Shown here: in pieces, positions 1 through 9,513 of the stretch | How the letters are laid out: each line of letters starts with the position of its first letter | Position numbering within the stretch: position 1 is the stretch's first letter | Source: CAXBDP01 sp041689935 | Lineage (GTDB): Bacteria; Bacteroidota; Bacteroidia; Cytophagales; Cyclobacteriaceae | Length of the DNA: 64,000 nt | NCBI GenBank assembly: GCA_041689935.1 | Contig: JBDNFI010000028.1 | Location: 42,188-106,187, forward strand | Reading direction: 5' to 3' | Position numbers and translations under genes: made by a program | The notes under the pieces: model-generated | What the model saw: the letters and a program-made list of their open reading frames with translations, nothing else | Databases searched by the model: none | Told to the model about the DNA's origin: nothing

Positions 1-2
1 AT

Positions 3-3000
3 CTTACCGAAACCGAAAAAGCATATTTTGACCAGACTAGAGAGAGTAATCCCGCAGTATTAAAATTGGCTGCAGTTGGTTTAGCTCCAGCGCCACAACC
101 AAGAGAATGCTATTTTACATTTGTTGATGACTCAATACCTGTCGGAGTAGTGACGACTATAGTAAACCCAGCTGTAGATTTTGAATTAACCAATGAGGGT
201 AAAACAAAAGATTTTTTTGGAGATAACCATAGGGTAATTGGATTTGGGAACTTTGCCGCTGGAGAATCGCAAAATAAATTATTAGCCCAACTTGCTACCG
301 ATGCAGCCGTTTTCAATCCAACTGGCTCAGCGGATGCCATGGAAGGTCAAATAGAATTATATAATGAAAGACCGTCAGCATTAAATACACAATTTGATGA
401 GCTTGTACCAGTTGGCGGGATATCATTGCGCGGTCTGAATTCATTAGCTGAAGCTTCTGCAAGAGGCGGAAACATATTAGCTTCTAGCAGTACAACTAAA
501 GATAGTTATTTTGATTTGGTATTAAGCGAACAATATACTAGCGTAGGTAGACAACAATTATACGATATTCTAGATAGGGAATTAAAAACAACAGGTGATG
601 AAGAGACTGGGACGGGCAGACTAAGATTTACGCCAGTCTATGATCCTCTATCGGAACAATCTAGACAAGCGAGAGCTTTCTTTGACGAATCTTTTAGTGC
701 AAATACCCATGTCATAGCAGGTAATGGTAGAACACTTTCGCAGGCTAATGATATATGGGATCAATTTAGATTTGATTATCACGAGATGGAGTCTGTGAAG
801 AAGATTTTTTTTGATGCGTTTGGTTTAGATCCAGGGAGTGAAGAGAAGCTCCCAGATTTTCTTATTGAAATAATCAGAAATCCAAAAGCTACTACAGAAA
901 TATTTAAAGCCTTCTCAAGCGGCAATACTGATGCAGTAGACGAATTTACCCTACTGTTAGGTAGTGACTTCATTAACACTGCTAATGACCCTGCCCCTAG
1001 TTATAAAGGTATGGGTGCGGATGCAGCAGAGAGATGGGCTTCAAACTATAAAACTGGTGATTCTATTAAACAGGCTATTGAGTTTGCTAGAAAAAATTTA
1101 GTTGATGCCAGTTTAGATGATGGTGGTTTGATAAAATATTTTGACACTTTAGTTAGAACTAAATATAAAAGAATTGGTTTATTTCTTCAGTCACAATCAA
1201 ATTTAAGCTTGATAGCTGGCGCAGATATCAATGGTGGAATAATAAAAATAGGTGAGATAATCAAAGATTCATCTACCTCAAGACAGTTGTTCTTACTGAT
1301 AGTTGGCATGTTCAGGCAAGCTATGTGGCAAGAAGCTTACCCGAGAGCATGGCTAGTGTTAAAGCCAAATAGGAAATATACGAGTAGAGATATGTGGGAC
1401 TTCGGACCAGTAAATAAAATCTTTGCTGCATTTATAGATCCTAATAGTAATTACTCTTCTGATAAGAAAAAATTTCTAAAACTGTTAGCAGACAATAAAG
1501 GCGAAGGAAATAGTGCCGGTAACATAGTTGGCGTACTTGGAAACAATATCGATAATTTTTGGGATAATAACATTGGTCCAATATTTACTGCATTAAGCGA
1601 TGGTCTATCAGGTTTAATGCAAATGTTTAGAATGTCCATGCTTCAAATGGGCTACGGTTTGGGGCTAATAGATAATTTTGCTAAGCAGGCAAATATCATG
1701 AATAAAGCTTTGAATGATTCTATCTATTATTCATTAGGTAGGCCGGGCTCTCTTCTAAGGGCAATAGATAACCCTTTCACTAGAGAATACGGAGAGCCAG
1801 TTGTAGAGATCCGTGAGCCATTCCAAAGAATTCACTATCTAAGTTCATTTAGTACAATACTTGCTAATAATATTAGAGAAACAACAGTCAATGTGGCTAC
1901 TCAAGTAACCGCTGTTTCAGATGGCAAGTATCCAGTAACAGTTGCCCTAGATAAGAGCATCCCATCAGAAAGACAAATCGAGAAGACTGTTGAGACTGGC
2001 CTATATTATGATAATATAGCTGGAGAAGGTTTATTCGGAATTGCCCAGCCATTATTCCATCCAATGGAATTTGCCAGAGGGGCGATTAAGTTATCTCAAG
2101 GTGCTCCAGATGAATTAATGGCAAGAAGGGTCGCGCTTGCCCATCTCAAAGAGTCATTAAAAGATATCTATTCTGGAGAGCTATTAGTGTTGGGCAGCCC
2201 TGATATTAGACCTCATGATTTAGTATATTTGGCGGATGTTTACGAAAGAATGTATGGAATCTTTGAAGTTGAACAAGTCGTACACCATTTCACTCCGAAT
2301 ATGGGATTCATCACATCAATAACACCCAACGCACTTGTTTCGGTAAATGATCCCGGTAGATGGTTTATGTCATCGTGGATACATTCTTGGTTATCAATAC
2401 AAAACATTAGGAATGATACGAGATCAATAATTAACTCAGTCCAAGCTGGTAATACCGGAGTCCTTTCTGGGGGCAATATTTCTATGTCTGGAATAAGCCA
2501 ATTACTTAGAACTCAAATGTTAGGAGGTATACAGTTTACTCATGGCTCTAGTGCATTAATGAAAGATGTAATGTCTAATTTTGCAGCTGAGGGATTGACT
2601 GATGCTAAGGCGCAAATAGATTTGCAGGTACAACAACAGGCAGATATGGGAGGAAGCTTAACTGGTATAGCAGCTTCATATATAGCGGTCACTGGAACGG
2701 CGGCAATTGTAGGGGCACTACTTAGTCCAATTGCCCCAGTTGGCGCTGCAATAGGTGCTGCTGTTGCATCTACTGGATTCTGGAGTGGTTGGAAGTGGGT
2801 TAGGGACAATGTATTAGATCAACATGGATGTTATATTTCTTACTTAAACAAAAACGGGCAACCCATGGATGCTGGATTAGCAATTAACCAGGGCATGGTT
2901 GTTGGTAGATATCATACGAAGAGGTTACTACCTGGTATCTTGGGCGTAAAAACAAAAGTTACAACAGTTGACGGTAACGCATTTATACGTAACGACGACC

Positions 3001-4043
3001 TGCTAAAAAGTCTGGGTTGGAAAGAAAAAGAAATTACAGATTTAGTCAGATACGTCAGTTATGAAAACGCTCTTGTTAATTCGGAAGTGCTAAAATACTC
3101 TGGAACTGGTCCAGATAAAGCTGGCTTACATCAGTTCTTTAAAGTTATATGTAAATTAAATAGAATTATAGATGGAGATGAAATAGAAGTTATAGATCTG
3201 TTAAACCCATTGGGCACGCCGTTCAAGGTCAGGATGGAAGGAGTGATAGCTTCATCTCTTGGAGTGTTTGAAGCCTATACTAATACATCAATACAATCTG
3301 GTTATAAGACAGACGCACCAACTACTTTAATTAATATTGATTCAAAGGGTGGGAAAACAGCTATGTTCTTATCTGAAAGATTAGCTAATAAACCATTTAT
3401 AATTAGAGTATCCCCCAACGATCAGTCTTCAACGTCCACATATACAGATGATGATTTTTCTGCTGGTTCAAAAATAAATAATCCAAAAAGTTATTTTAAA
3501 GCTATAAATTATGGTGAAAATGAAAGAGAAAAAACATTAGGAACTATATTCTATAGATTACTTCAAGAAGATATAGATAAACAGGTTGCTGCTATGAGAG
3601 CATTTTTTGTAGACAATAGCGGGAATAGTATAATAGTATTAAAGGAAAAGTTTATAAAAACTTTGGATCCAGATAATATATTCTATAAAAAATTTACCGA
3701 AATATATAATTCTATCTATGCTTCAAATATGGAAAATTATTTTGAACTTTTAGGCTTGGAAGATCCACTATCAGGACTAACGGAACAATATATTAAATTA
3801 TTTAATGACTTAATTCATTTTCGAACGATAGAAGTACTATATTCTAAAGCTTCTGAATGGCCCTATATATCATGGGATGAATACTATGATGATGGTTTGC
3901 CAGCCACGCTAAATTGGGAATTGGTAACAAATAATTTAGCTCAAGTTTATACGGTAGATCTGTTAAGGGCTAGGCCATCGCAAATAAGCGTAGACGATAC
4001 TATAATTAGCCCAAAATATGTCCCTCAAACATCTGGGCTATAA
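3..4043 (+). CDS. Baseplate/tail hub protein (GpD/gp27-like), 5' end outside window
   Basis: The frame is open to the left edge, so the gene starts upstream; the first TTG at 66 is not a credible start. At nt 2176-2335 the protein has GELLVLGSPDIRPHD, a short gap, YGIFEVEQVVHHF and a GFITSITP segment. This is the pattern of phage late-control D/VgrG-type hub domains (dimension statement, 'I..V.H.f', 'T.I.P'). A Gly/Ala-rich hydrophobic stretch follows (about nt 2660-2790). Further on, a segment reading RIIDGDEIEVIDLL and then VRMEGV (nt 3160-3250) looks like a staphylococcal-nuclease fold, but the usual Thr-Pro-Glu is replaced by IASS, so it is probably non-catalytic. The role is inferred: the central hub that holds the spike and the tail lysin encoded next. 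At more than 1340 residues it is far longer than a standard hub. No in-frame CGG. Confidence 0.72.
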   Translation, partial: LTETEKAYFDQTRESNPAVLKLAAVGLAPAPQPRECYFTFVDDSIPVGVVTTIVNPAVDFELTNEGKTKDFFGDNHRVIGFGNFAAGESQNKLLAQLATDAAVFNPTGSADAMEGQIELYNERPSALNTQFDELVPVGGISLRGLNSLAEASARGGNILASSSTTKDSYFDLVLSEQYTSVGRQQLYDILDRELKTTGDEETGTGRLRFTPVYDPLSEQSRQARAFFDESFSANTHVIAGNGRTLSQANDIWDQFRFDYHEMESVKKIFFDAFGLDPGSEEKLPDFLIEIIRNPKATTEIFKAFSSGNTDAVDEFTLLLGSDFINTANDPAPSYKGMGADAAERWASNYKTGDSIKQAIEFARKNLVDASLDDGGLIKYFDTLVRTKYKRIGLFLQSQSNLSLIAGADINGGIIKIGEIIKDSSTSRQLFLLIVGMFRQAMWQEAYPRAWLVLKPNRKYTSRDMWDFGPVNKIFAAFIDPNSNYSSDKKKFLKLLADNKGEGNSAGNIVGVLGNNIDNFWDNNIGPIFTALSDGLSGLMQMFRMSMLQMGYGLGLIDNFAKQANIMNKALNDSIYYSLGRPGSLLRAIDNPFTREYGEPVVEIREPFQRIHYLSSFSTILANNIRETTVNVATQVTAVSDGKYPVTVALDKSIPSERQIEKTVETGLYYDNIAGEGLFGIAQPLFHPMEFARGAIKLSQGAPDELMARRVALAHLKESLKDIYSGELLVLGSPDIRPHDLVYLADVYERMYGIFEVEQVVHHFTPNMGFITSITPNALVSVNDPGRWFMSSWIHSWLSIQNIRNDTRSIINSVQAGNTGVLSGGNISMSGISQLLRTQMLGGIQFTHGSSALMKDVMSNFAAEGLTDAKAQIDLQVQQQADMGGSLTGIAASYIAVTGTAAIVGALLSPIAPVGAAIGAAVASTGFWSGWKWVRDNVLDQHGCYISYLNKNGQPMDAGLAINQGMVVGRYHTKRLLPGILGVKTKVTTVDGNAFIRNDDLLKSLGWKEKEITDLVRYVSYENALVNSEVLKYSGTGPDKAGLHQFFKVICKLNRIIDGDEIEVIDLLNPLGTPFKVRMEGVIASSLGVFEAYTNTSIQSGYKTDAPTTLINIDSKGGKTAMFLSERLANKPFIIRVSPNDQSSTSTYTDDDFSAGSKINNPKSYFKAINYGENEREKTLGTIFYRLLQEDIDKQVAAMRAFFVDNSGNSIIVLKEKFIKTLDPDNIFYKKFTEIYNSIYASNMENYFELLGLEDPLSGLTEQYIKLFNDLIHFRTIEVLYSKASEWPYISWDEYYDDGLPATLNWELVTNNLAQVYTVDLLRARPSQISVDDTIISPKYVPQTSGL

Positions 4044-4052
4044 GGAGAAGTA

Positions 4053-6827
4053 ATGAGCGATTTTGGTTTTACTATTAACGATCTGGATAATTCTGAATCG
4101 ATAACGAATAAGATTGGTTCTGGGTATAACCCAGATGGAGCTGCGAGTCTAGTTACTTCTGCTTCTACCTCTAAGGAAAAATATGGTAATCAAACTTTAA
4201 CATCAAGAAATTTAACCGATATAATGTCGGGTGGAGCACTTACTAGAAATCCTGCCGCTGTTATAGATTCATCTTCAAAATTTGTTCAATCATCTTTGCA
4301 TTCGGTTTTAGCGACTGGTGCACAAGCTGCCAGTAATGGTTCTTTTAAAATTTCAAACCCGGATTGGCAAGGCCCTAATTCAGGAGAGCCTGAGATCCTT
4401 GAAGGTAATGCAGCATATCTCAGAACAGTTGCTCAGTCACTTGTTGGCACTGGGCTAGCTCCAGGTCAAACAATGAATCCTCTTTTGGAATCTTTGAATG
4501 GAAGATTCCCACAAGATAATAAATCAAAAGTTGGAGATTCTCAAGGTGTTGTCTATACTCATAATAATATATCTTATAGAATAAATGGCGATACTCCTAG
4601 TTTAGGGGAAAGAGCAGTTGCTTTAGAAAGTATATTGACAAAAGACGAAATGGATATATACATAGAGAGGGGTACGATACTCAAAACTCGTATAGCAGAG
4701 CCAGCGTTAATTATTGGATTTGGGTTTGATATTCCGGATAACTATTCTGGTTTTAGTTTCGTGCAAACAAAACCCTACAGCACAGATGGATTGATTGTAG
4801 ATGAAAAGCTGATAAGCGCTTCGAAAGAGAGAGCTTTTATCAGTGCCGCGTTAATAGAATGTTTATTAATGTTGACAGATGAAACTAAAGGAATATCTAT
4901 TAATGGTAATTTTGCTCTTAGTGGATCCATTTTATCCGAAAATGACAAAAACAATCCAGGAAGTGGTATAGACAAAAATAATACAAATGCTATATCAGAT
5001 CATGTTTTTGGTAGAGCATTTGATGTAACGACGGTAGGCGATTACTCTAATATTGGGAGAAGCACACTGACATATTCATCCGCACTTGCAGAATTTCTTC
5101 AAAGACTATCACTGATCCCAATGCCATTACTTCCAGACTTAGTTATAATCCATCCAGATGTAGCTAAAGAGTGGGCTATATCAGAAGGCTACGATTCTCT
5201 TAATACTCGTGTGACAACTGAATTCCCAACCTTAAAACATATTAATTTTAATTATGGAAATGAGCATATTAATAATATACATATGAGTTTTAGCCCACAA
5301 AGAGGGGGAATATATATTGGTTCAAGTGGTTGGAAGGCCGCAGAAAAATCTGGCGAATCTGAAGATACTGGTAGTATAAATGATTATAGTGAGGCGGCAA
5401 CAATAGCAAAACAAAAAGCTACTACGCTCTACAAGACTACTAGTACTGAATTCAGTAAGATGGAACTTTTTACCCTTCTCTCTGGAGAGGGACCATTCAC
5501 GGATGAGTTGGCAGCAATATTCGTGGCAATATCTGGTAGAGAAGCTAACTCAAGACCCAATGCTTTTAACGGCGCTTGCTTTACTGGCACCAAGAAGAGT
5601 TGGGGGGGCGATGTATCAATAGGCATGTTCCAATTTAACCTTATTAGTTTAATAAATAAGACCACTAACGTATCTACTGGTGTCCCAATATACTGGGATG
5701 GTAGTATGGCAAATCAAATGACGATTCCAGCTCATAAGCTGGCTTATACTGGTTCCGCCGGGGTGAAAGATCCTGAGAATTTATTAGATCCAAACGCTGT
5801 AGCGGCAAAACTAGTATCGTTGTATGATCCGGTAACTAAAAAATCAACTGCTCAGGCAACCACCGATGATAAGCTATGGTATCCGATTAATCAAATTTGG
5901 ATGCTAGTCCAAAAGTTTAATAGCACAATGGCTAAAGCTGTAACCAGCAAGATAAATACCTCTGGTGGATTAAACCATTGGGGTGGCTATAACAATTCTG
6001 ATGGGACTCCAAGATCTGAATGTGGTTTTATCTTTAAGGTAAAATTTCAAGACGCCGTAGCTGTATATCTATCAACCGGGAAAGATATAGACATATTGGA
6101 AAAATGGGTTAGAGATAATCTACCCAATAATAACCAATTAACGAAAGATTATATAGAAGGATGGATGAATGGAGATGTCTACTATGACCATCCTAAAGAT
6201 GGTTCCCTGCTTGATCTAGTTAATAGTAAACCTATAGTGTATTCGCAATCCTCTGGACAAGAAACTGGTACAGGAAATACAGACGTTATCCCAACATTCA
6301 GTAAAACGCAAATTCTTGAGGCTGCAAACTGGCTAAGGATTAATAGAATGCAGGAGTGGCTGAAGAGCGCTGATGGATTATGGCTTGCTGGTAATATCGG
6401 TTGTGATAGATTTGCGAGAGTTCTCTCAGCAGCTTTGGGTCTATTTGGTAATGCTCAGCCTACCTTGATCAGCTTGCCGTGGCCTTCAACAAATAATGAG
6501 GGAAATAAATCAGTATCAACACCACTGCTTAGCCAGTTTGCTTCGGCAGCAGTACACTATGCCGCACTGGTAGCCAAAACAGAAACTTTCTTCGGCCCTG
6601 ATACAGATGATGGGGGAAACCCACCAGCTGGCTATGTAGTATTTTGGACTGGCGGAAGCGATGGGCTTGGTCATGATGGTATATCGATAGGTGGTGGAGA
6701 ATATGTAGATCAACACAACAATTCTGAGGCCCCAAGCCCAAGGCCTATTTTGCCTAATAGCGAGTTCAAAAATCCATGGCCAGGTAGTGAATATGTCTAC
6801 GCAGGCGCATCCTCTGTCTGGCAATAG
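4053..6827 (+). CDS. Multidomain tail-associated peptidoglycan hydrolase
   Basis: A 924-residue protein starting 9 bases after the hub gene behind AGGAG. Three enzyme-like modules are visible. Residues about 314-412 carry SDHVFGRAFDV and later an H-x-x-x-x-H-M element, resembling the M15 (VanY) D,D-carboxypeptidase motif S-x-H-x-x-G-x-A-x-D. Residues about 475-640 carry a Glu after SGR and GDVSIGMFQFN, typical of lysozyme-like transglycosylases. Residues about 780-915 have GCDRFARVL and GHDGISIGGG, the Cys and His sites of a CHAP/NlpC-P60 papain-like fold. Its place between the hub and the OB-fold spike gene implies local wall digestion during injection. Which of the three modules is active cannot be judged from sequence alone; the M15-like one is the most diverged. 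Confidence 0.75.
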   Translation: MSDFGFTINDLDNSESITNKIGSGYNPDGAASLVTSASTSKEKYGNQTLTSRNLTDIMSGGALTRNPAAVIDSSSKFVQSSLHSVLATGAQAASNGSFKISNPDWQGPNSGEPEILEGNAAYLRTVAQSLVGTGLAPGQTMNPLLESLNGRFPQDNKSKVGDSQGVVYTHNNISYRINGDTPSLGERAVALESILTKDEMDIYIERGTILKTRIAEPALIIGFGFDIPDNYSGFSFVQTKPYSTDGLIVDEKLISASKERAFISAALIECLLMLTDETKGISINGNFALSGSILSENDKNNPGSGIDKNNTNAISDHVFGRAFDVTTVGDYSNIGRSTLTYSSALAEFLQRLSLIPMPLLPDLVIIHPDVAKEWAISEGYDSLNTRVTTEFPTLKHINFNYGNEHINNIHMSFSPQRGGIYIGSSGWKAAEKSGESEDTGSINDYSEAATIAKQKATTLYKTTSTEFSKMELFTLLSGEGPFTDELAAIFVAISGREANSRPNAFNGACFTGTKKSWGGDVSIGMFQFNLISLINKTTNVSTGVPIYWDGSMANQMTIPAHKLAYTGSAGVKDPENLLDPNAVAAKLVSLYDPVTKKSTAQATTDDKLWYPINQIWMLVQKFNSTMAKAVTSKINTSGGLNHWGGYNNSDGTPRSECGFIFKVKFQDAVAVYLSTGKDIDILEKWVRDNLPNNNQLTKDYIEGWMNGDVYYDHPKDGSLLDLVNSKPIVYSQSSGQETGTGNTDVIPTFSKTQILEAANWLRINRMQEWLKSADGLWLAGNIGCDRFARVLSAALGLFGNAQPTLISLPWPSTNNEGNKSVSTPLLSQFASAAVHYAALVAKTETFFGPDTDDGGNPPAGYVVFWTGGSDGLGHDGISIGGGEYVDQHNNSEAPSPRPILPNSEFKNPWPGSEYVYAGASSVWQ

Positions 6828-6838
6828 AAAGGGAATCC

Positions 6839-7201
6839 ATGAAACACTATCCAAAATTTGATGAAAAATTAAATTCACATATACTTGATAATCGATTGCA
6901 ACAGTCTAAAACTAGACTAGGTACAGTCATGTCTTTCAAGAAAACAAACAATACAGTAGTGATAGTATTGGATGATAGAATGACTAATCAAATAGGAAAT
7001 ATTATCAGAGATGTACCATGTCCCTCAATACAGGGGATCCAGTCAGTAGCCCCTACTGCTGGCTCTAGATGCCTTGTAGGCTTTACTGACGGCAATGAGA
7101 GGTATCCGTATATACTTTCGTATATAGATGAAGCAAACCCCACAGGAAAACAAATGCCTAACTATTCCGTTAATACCGGGATACCTAAGTTCTTGGTGTA
7201 A
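6839..7201 (+). CDS. Baseplate spike/hub OB-fold protein (gp5/GpV N-domain-like)
   Basis: A small 120-residue protein with the layout of the OB-fold domain of phage spike proteins. A short helical N-terminus is followed by RLGTVMSF, an alternating hydrophobic strand, a GxRCLVGFTDG strand-turn and RYPYILSYI. Phage spike OB domains usually read 'G.V......V.V.l' then 'G..V.V.f..gd...P.v.g'. RBS GGGA lies just upstream. It sits between the tail lysin and an acidic putative spike protein, in the usual order of T4/Mu-type baseplate genes. The family is inferred from pattern and context; a search could still place it as a different small baseplate adaptor. Confidence 0.55.
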   Translation: MKHYPKFDEKLNSHILDNRLQQSKTRLGTVMSFKKTNNTVVIVLDDRMTNQIGNIIRDVPCPSIQGIQSVAPTAGSRCLVGFTDGNERYPYILSYIDEANPTGKQMPNYSVNTGIPKFLV

Positions 7202-7203
7202 AT

Positions 7204-7947
7204 ATGGCTAACAAAAATAGTGGCAGAAATTTAAATGAATCCTCTGTAGGTAAAACCGTTTCTGAAATTGATGAGATGGTAAGAAGAAAAACATTCTCTA
7301 ATAGGGAAGTCGGCCTTAATCATCCTGATAGTAGTTCTTTTATAAGATTAACAGATTCTGGTGATATAGAAATTTTTGCCGCCCCAGGTGTTGGAATAGT
7401 CATAAATGGAGCAACCAGAAGCATTTCTTTGTTCGCTGAAAACATCAAATTCTTCACTAAAGAAGATGGACTAAAATGGAATGGGATGGATTTCAACCAT
7501 TCTGCCACCTCATATGCCGAGCCAGCATTGGTCAATTCTGATATTAAATCATATAATCCAGCTTATTTAAATTTAGATGATTATATTAATAATTTACAAA
7601 AGTTAGAAGAAGAAGAAACCCAACAAACCATTACTATTAGTGACGATCCTACTTATAATGTTACTACCGATAACTCAGTGGTTGATACTGGCAGGTTTGC
7701 GGAAGATAATGTCTATACCGGTTTCACTAAAGAGGAAATAAAATACATTCAGTCCTTTTGGGATTCAAACGGAGAAAATATTAAACTACATTTAAACAAA
7801 AATTTAGAAGAATTTATTAATTTAATCAAAGATCAAAAAAGTAAGAACCCTAACTCAGGGAATACTCTTAGCGGTATATCTATTTATCTGAATACTATTT
7901 TTGAAATGTTAAAAGAATCTATGACATCCCAGGGTATAAAGGAGTAA
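7204..7947 (+). CDS. Putative baseplate spike-associated protein
   Basis: A 247-residue protein. The segment with SSFIRLTDSGDIEIFAAPG and the following alternating strands (residues about 38-95) looks like the repetitive beta-structure found in phage spike tips. The C-terminal half is acidic and helical with a Gln/Glu-rich linker (EEEETQQ). It starts two bases after the preceding stop and is followed directly by the gp25-like gene, so translational coupling is likely. I recognise no catalytic motif. The spike assignment is inference from position and beta-rich character only. Confidence 0.45.
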   Translation: MANKNSGRNLNESSVGKTVSEIDEMVRRKTFSNREVGLNHPDSSSFIRLTDSGDIEIFAAPGVGIVINGATRSISLFAENIKFFTKEDGLKWNGMDFNHSATSYAEPALVNSDIKSYNPAYLNLDDYINNLQKLEEEETQQTITISDDPTYNVTTDNSVVDTGRFAEDNVYTGFTKEEIKYIQSFWDSNGENIKLHLNKNLEEFINLIKDQKSKNPNSGNTLSGISIYLNTIFEMLKESMTSQGIKE

Positions 7948-7948
7948 T

Positions 7949-8329
7949 GTGCCAGATTTTTATCTCACCTTAGATGGTGACCTACTTGTTACAGGCAATG
8001 GAGATATAGCCCTAGTCCAGGATCAATCCCAAAAGGATATTCAACATGCCTATATCAGGCTGATGACTGAGCCTGGTGACTTTTATATTTATCCACAGTT
8101 GGGCACACAATTATCGATGCTTTATGGAATGCCCCAAAGCACTCAAACTGGCGAGTTTGGTAAAAGATTGATAAGAGCAGCTCTGGAGAGAGAGGGCGTA
8201 TTCAGGAATAGACAGATTACTATTGAGGCAGTGCCTACGTCTGCAGATTCTATTAGATTTGACATATACATGATAGGCGATTACAATGAGCCGACAGTTC
8301 TTTCCATAACGCAGGATCTAGGAGTATAA
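7949..8329 (+). CDS. Baseplate wedge protein, gp25/GpW-like
   Basis: A 126-residue protein beginning with GTG at 7949, behind GGAG and overlapping the preceding stop region. The N-terminus DFYLTLDGDLLVTGNGDIALV followed by 'Q.i...l.T.pGdf..yP..G' and a C-terminal segment of the type 'I.....p.....i.f.i.' is characteristic of gp25-like/IraD lysozyme-fold wedge proteins (also XkdS/DUF2634 in contractile tails). These proteins bind the tail sheath initiator region and connect wedge to hub. Normal length for the family, no disruptions, and directly upstream of the J-like wedge gene as in most contractile tails. Confidence 0.8.
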   Translation: MPDFYLTLDGDLLVTGNGDIALVQDQSQKDIQHAYIRLMTEPGDFYIYPQLGTQLSMLYGMPQSTQTGEFGKRLIRAALEREGVFRNRQITIEAVPTSADSIRFDIYMIGDYNEPTVLSITQDLGV

Positions 8330-8330
8330 T

Positions 8331-9500
8331 ATGGTAACTTTAAACTTAAAAACAAAAGAACAAATGCTTATCGCTACGTTAGATAGCTTACAGAAAACAG
8401 TAGGAATTACCTCTATATCTCCAGGATCAATCGCTAGAGCATTTGCAGAAGCAATCCATTCAGAAATTAATGATTTATACAATTCATTAAAGATAAGTAT
8501 TGAGCAGTCAAATTTGTCAACTGCTTCTGGGAACAATCTTGACATGATAGGTGCACTGTATAGCGTCCAAAGAAGAACGATATATACAGATTTGGCGGTA
8601 GAAAGGTCTACGGCTAATATAGAATTTTTCCTGAATACAACAAATGTGACAGATGTTATTATCCCATCGGGTACATTAGTTTACAATGACGTAACAACTT
8701 TCTCTACGATACAATATGCCTATGAGGTAACTGGAGCTGTAGTAATCCCAGCAGGAAATACTAGAGCTTATGGAGCCGTAAAGGCAAAATTCTCCGATAA
8801 CAATATAACTGCAGGAAGAAATACTCTAGTTAAACATAACTTTATTGGGCCTCCTGGTGTCGTAGTCTTTTGTAATAATCCAAAAGAAGTTTATAGTAGT
8901 TTAAATTCTGAATCAGATGATAATTTTAGAAGAAGAATAATATCTTCAGTTAGAGGTTCCGCTTCTGGAACTGCAGAATCAATAAGATTTGCCGCACTAG
9001 GGGTAAAGGGCGTTAAAGATGCAAAGGTCAGGGATGCTTCCCATGGTATAGGTTCAGCAGAGTTAATAGTCGTACCTGAGACCCAATCAGGAATATCCAC
9101 AATGAGCCAATTAGTTTATGCGTCAGTACAGACCATCAAACCAGTTGGTATAAATCTAAATATAAGAATAGCAACTAAAAAATTGATAGATGTTTCAGCA
9201 TCATTAATTCTGAGAGAGGGTACATCAACTACTTTGGCAAGAGGTGTTGAAAATCAAGCTAGAATATTTCTCAACAGATACTTAAACTCTTTGTCTATAG
9301 GCGGTTCTGTGTCTATCTCTGAGATAGAAAGACAGATGAAAATGTCTTCTGAAGTTATTATATCGGTTATCGTTGACTCCATAAAAGTTGATAATAAAAA
9401 TATCCCGAATAAAGATTATAGACTTTCTGATGATAAAAGTTACATGGCATCGGGCTCTCTTAGCCTATACTCTGTTATAATGGGAACATCAAATTATTAG
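8331..9500 (+). CDS. Baseplate wedge protein J-like (gp6/XkdT family)
   Basis: A 389-residue protein one base after the gp25-like stop. Typical J features are visible: an early 'S..N.lD..g...g..R' segment (TASGNNLDMIGALYSVQRR, residues about 63-81), a beta-rich middle with 'v.ip.Gt.v' (VIIPSGTLVYND), then SDDNFRRRIISSVRGSASGTAESIRFAAL, matching the conserved 'E.d..fR.Ri........gt...i...a' stretch, and a C-terminal domain with helices and strands. This forms the wedge ring of the baseplate. Neighbours (gp25-like before, phosphoesterase after) support the role. Confidence 0.85.
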   Translation: MVTLNLKTKEQMLIATLDSLQKTVGITSISPGSIARAFAEAIHSEINDLYNSLKISIEQSNLSTASGNNLDMIGALYSVQRRTIYTDLAVERSTANIEFFLNTTNVTDVIIPSGTLVYNDVTTFSTIQYAYEVTGAVVIPAGNTRAYGAVKAKFSDNNITAGRNTLVKHNFIGPPGVVVFCNNPKEVYSSLNSESDDNFRRRIISSVRGSASGTAESIRFAALGVKGVKDAKVRDASHGIGSAELIVVPETQSGISTMSQLVYASVQTIKPVGINLNIRIATKKLIDVSASLILREGTSTTLARGVENQARIFLNRYLNSLSIGGSVSISEIERQMKMSSEVIISVIVDSIKVDNKNIPNKDYRLSDDKSYMASGSLSLYSVIMGTSNY

Positions 9501-9513
9501 AAGAGGTTTTCCC

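Noticed and set aside
66..68. TTG at 66 as start of the hub gene
   Set aside because: The frame is open to the left edge with protein-like sequence, so the gene begins before the window.
6516..6878. 120-codon minus-strand ORF opposite the tail lysin
   Set aside because: Opposite a strongly supported enzyme domain (CHAP/NlpC) and without a start site signal.
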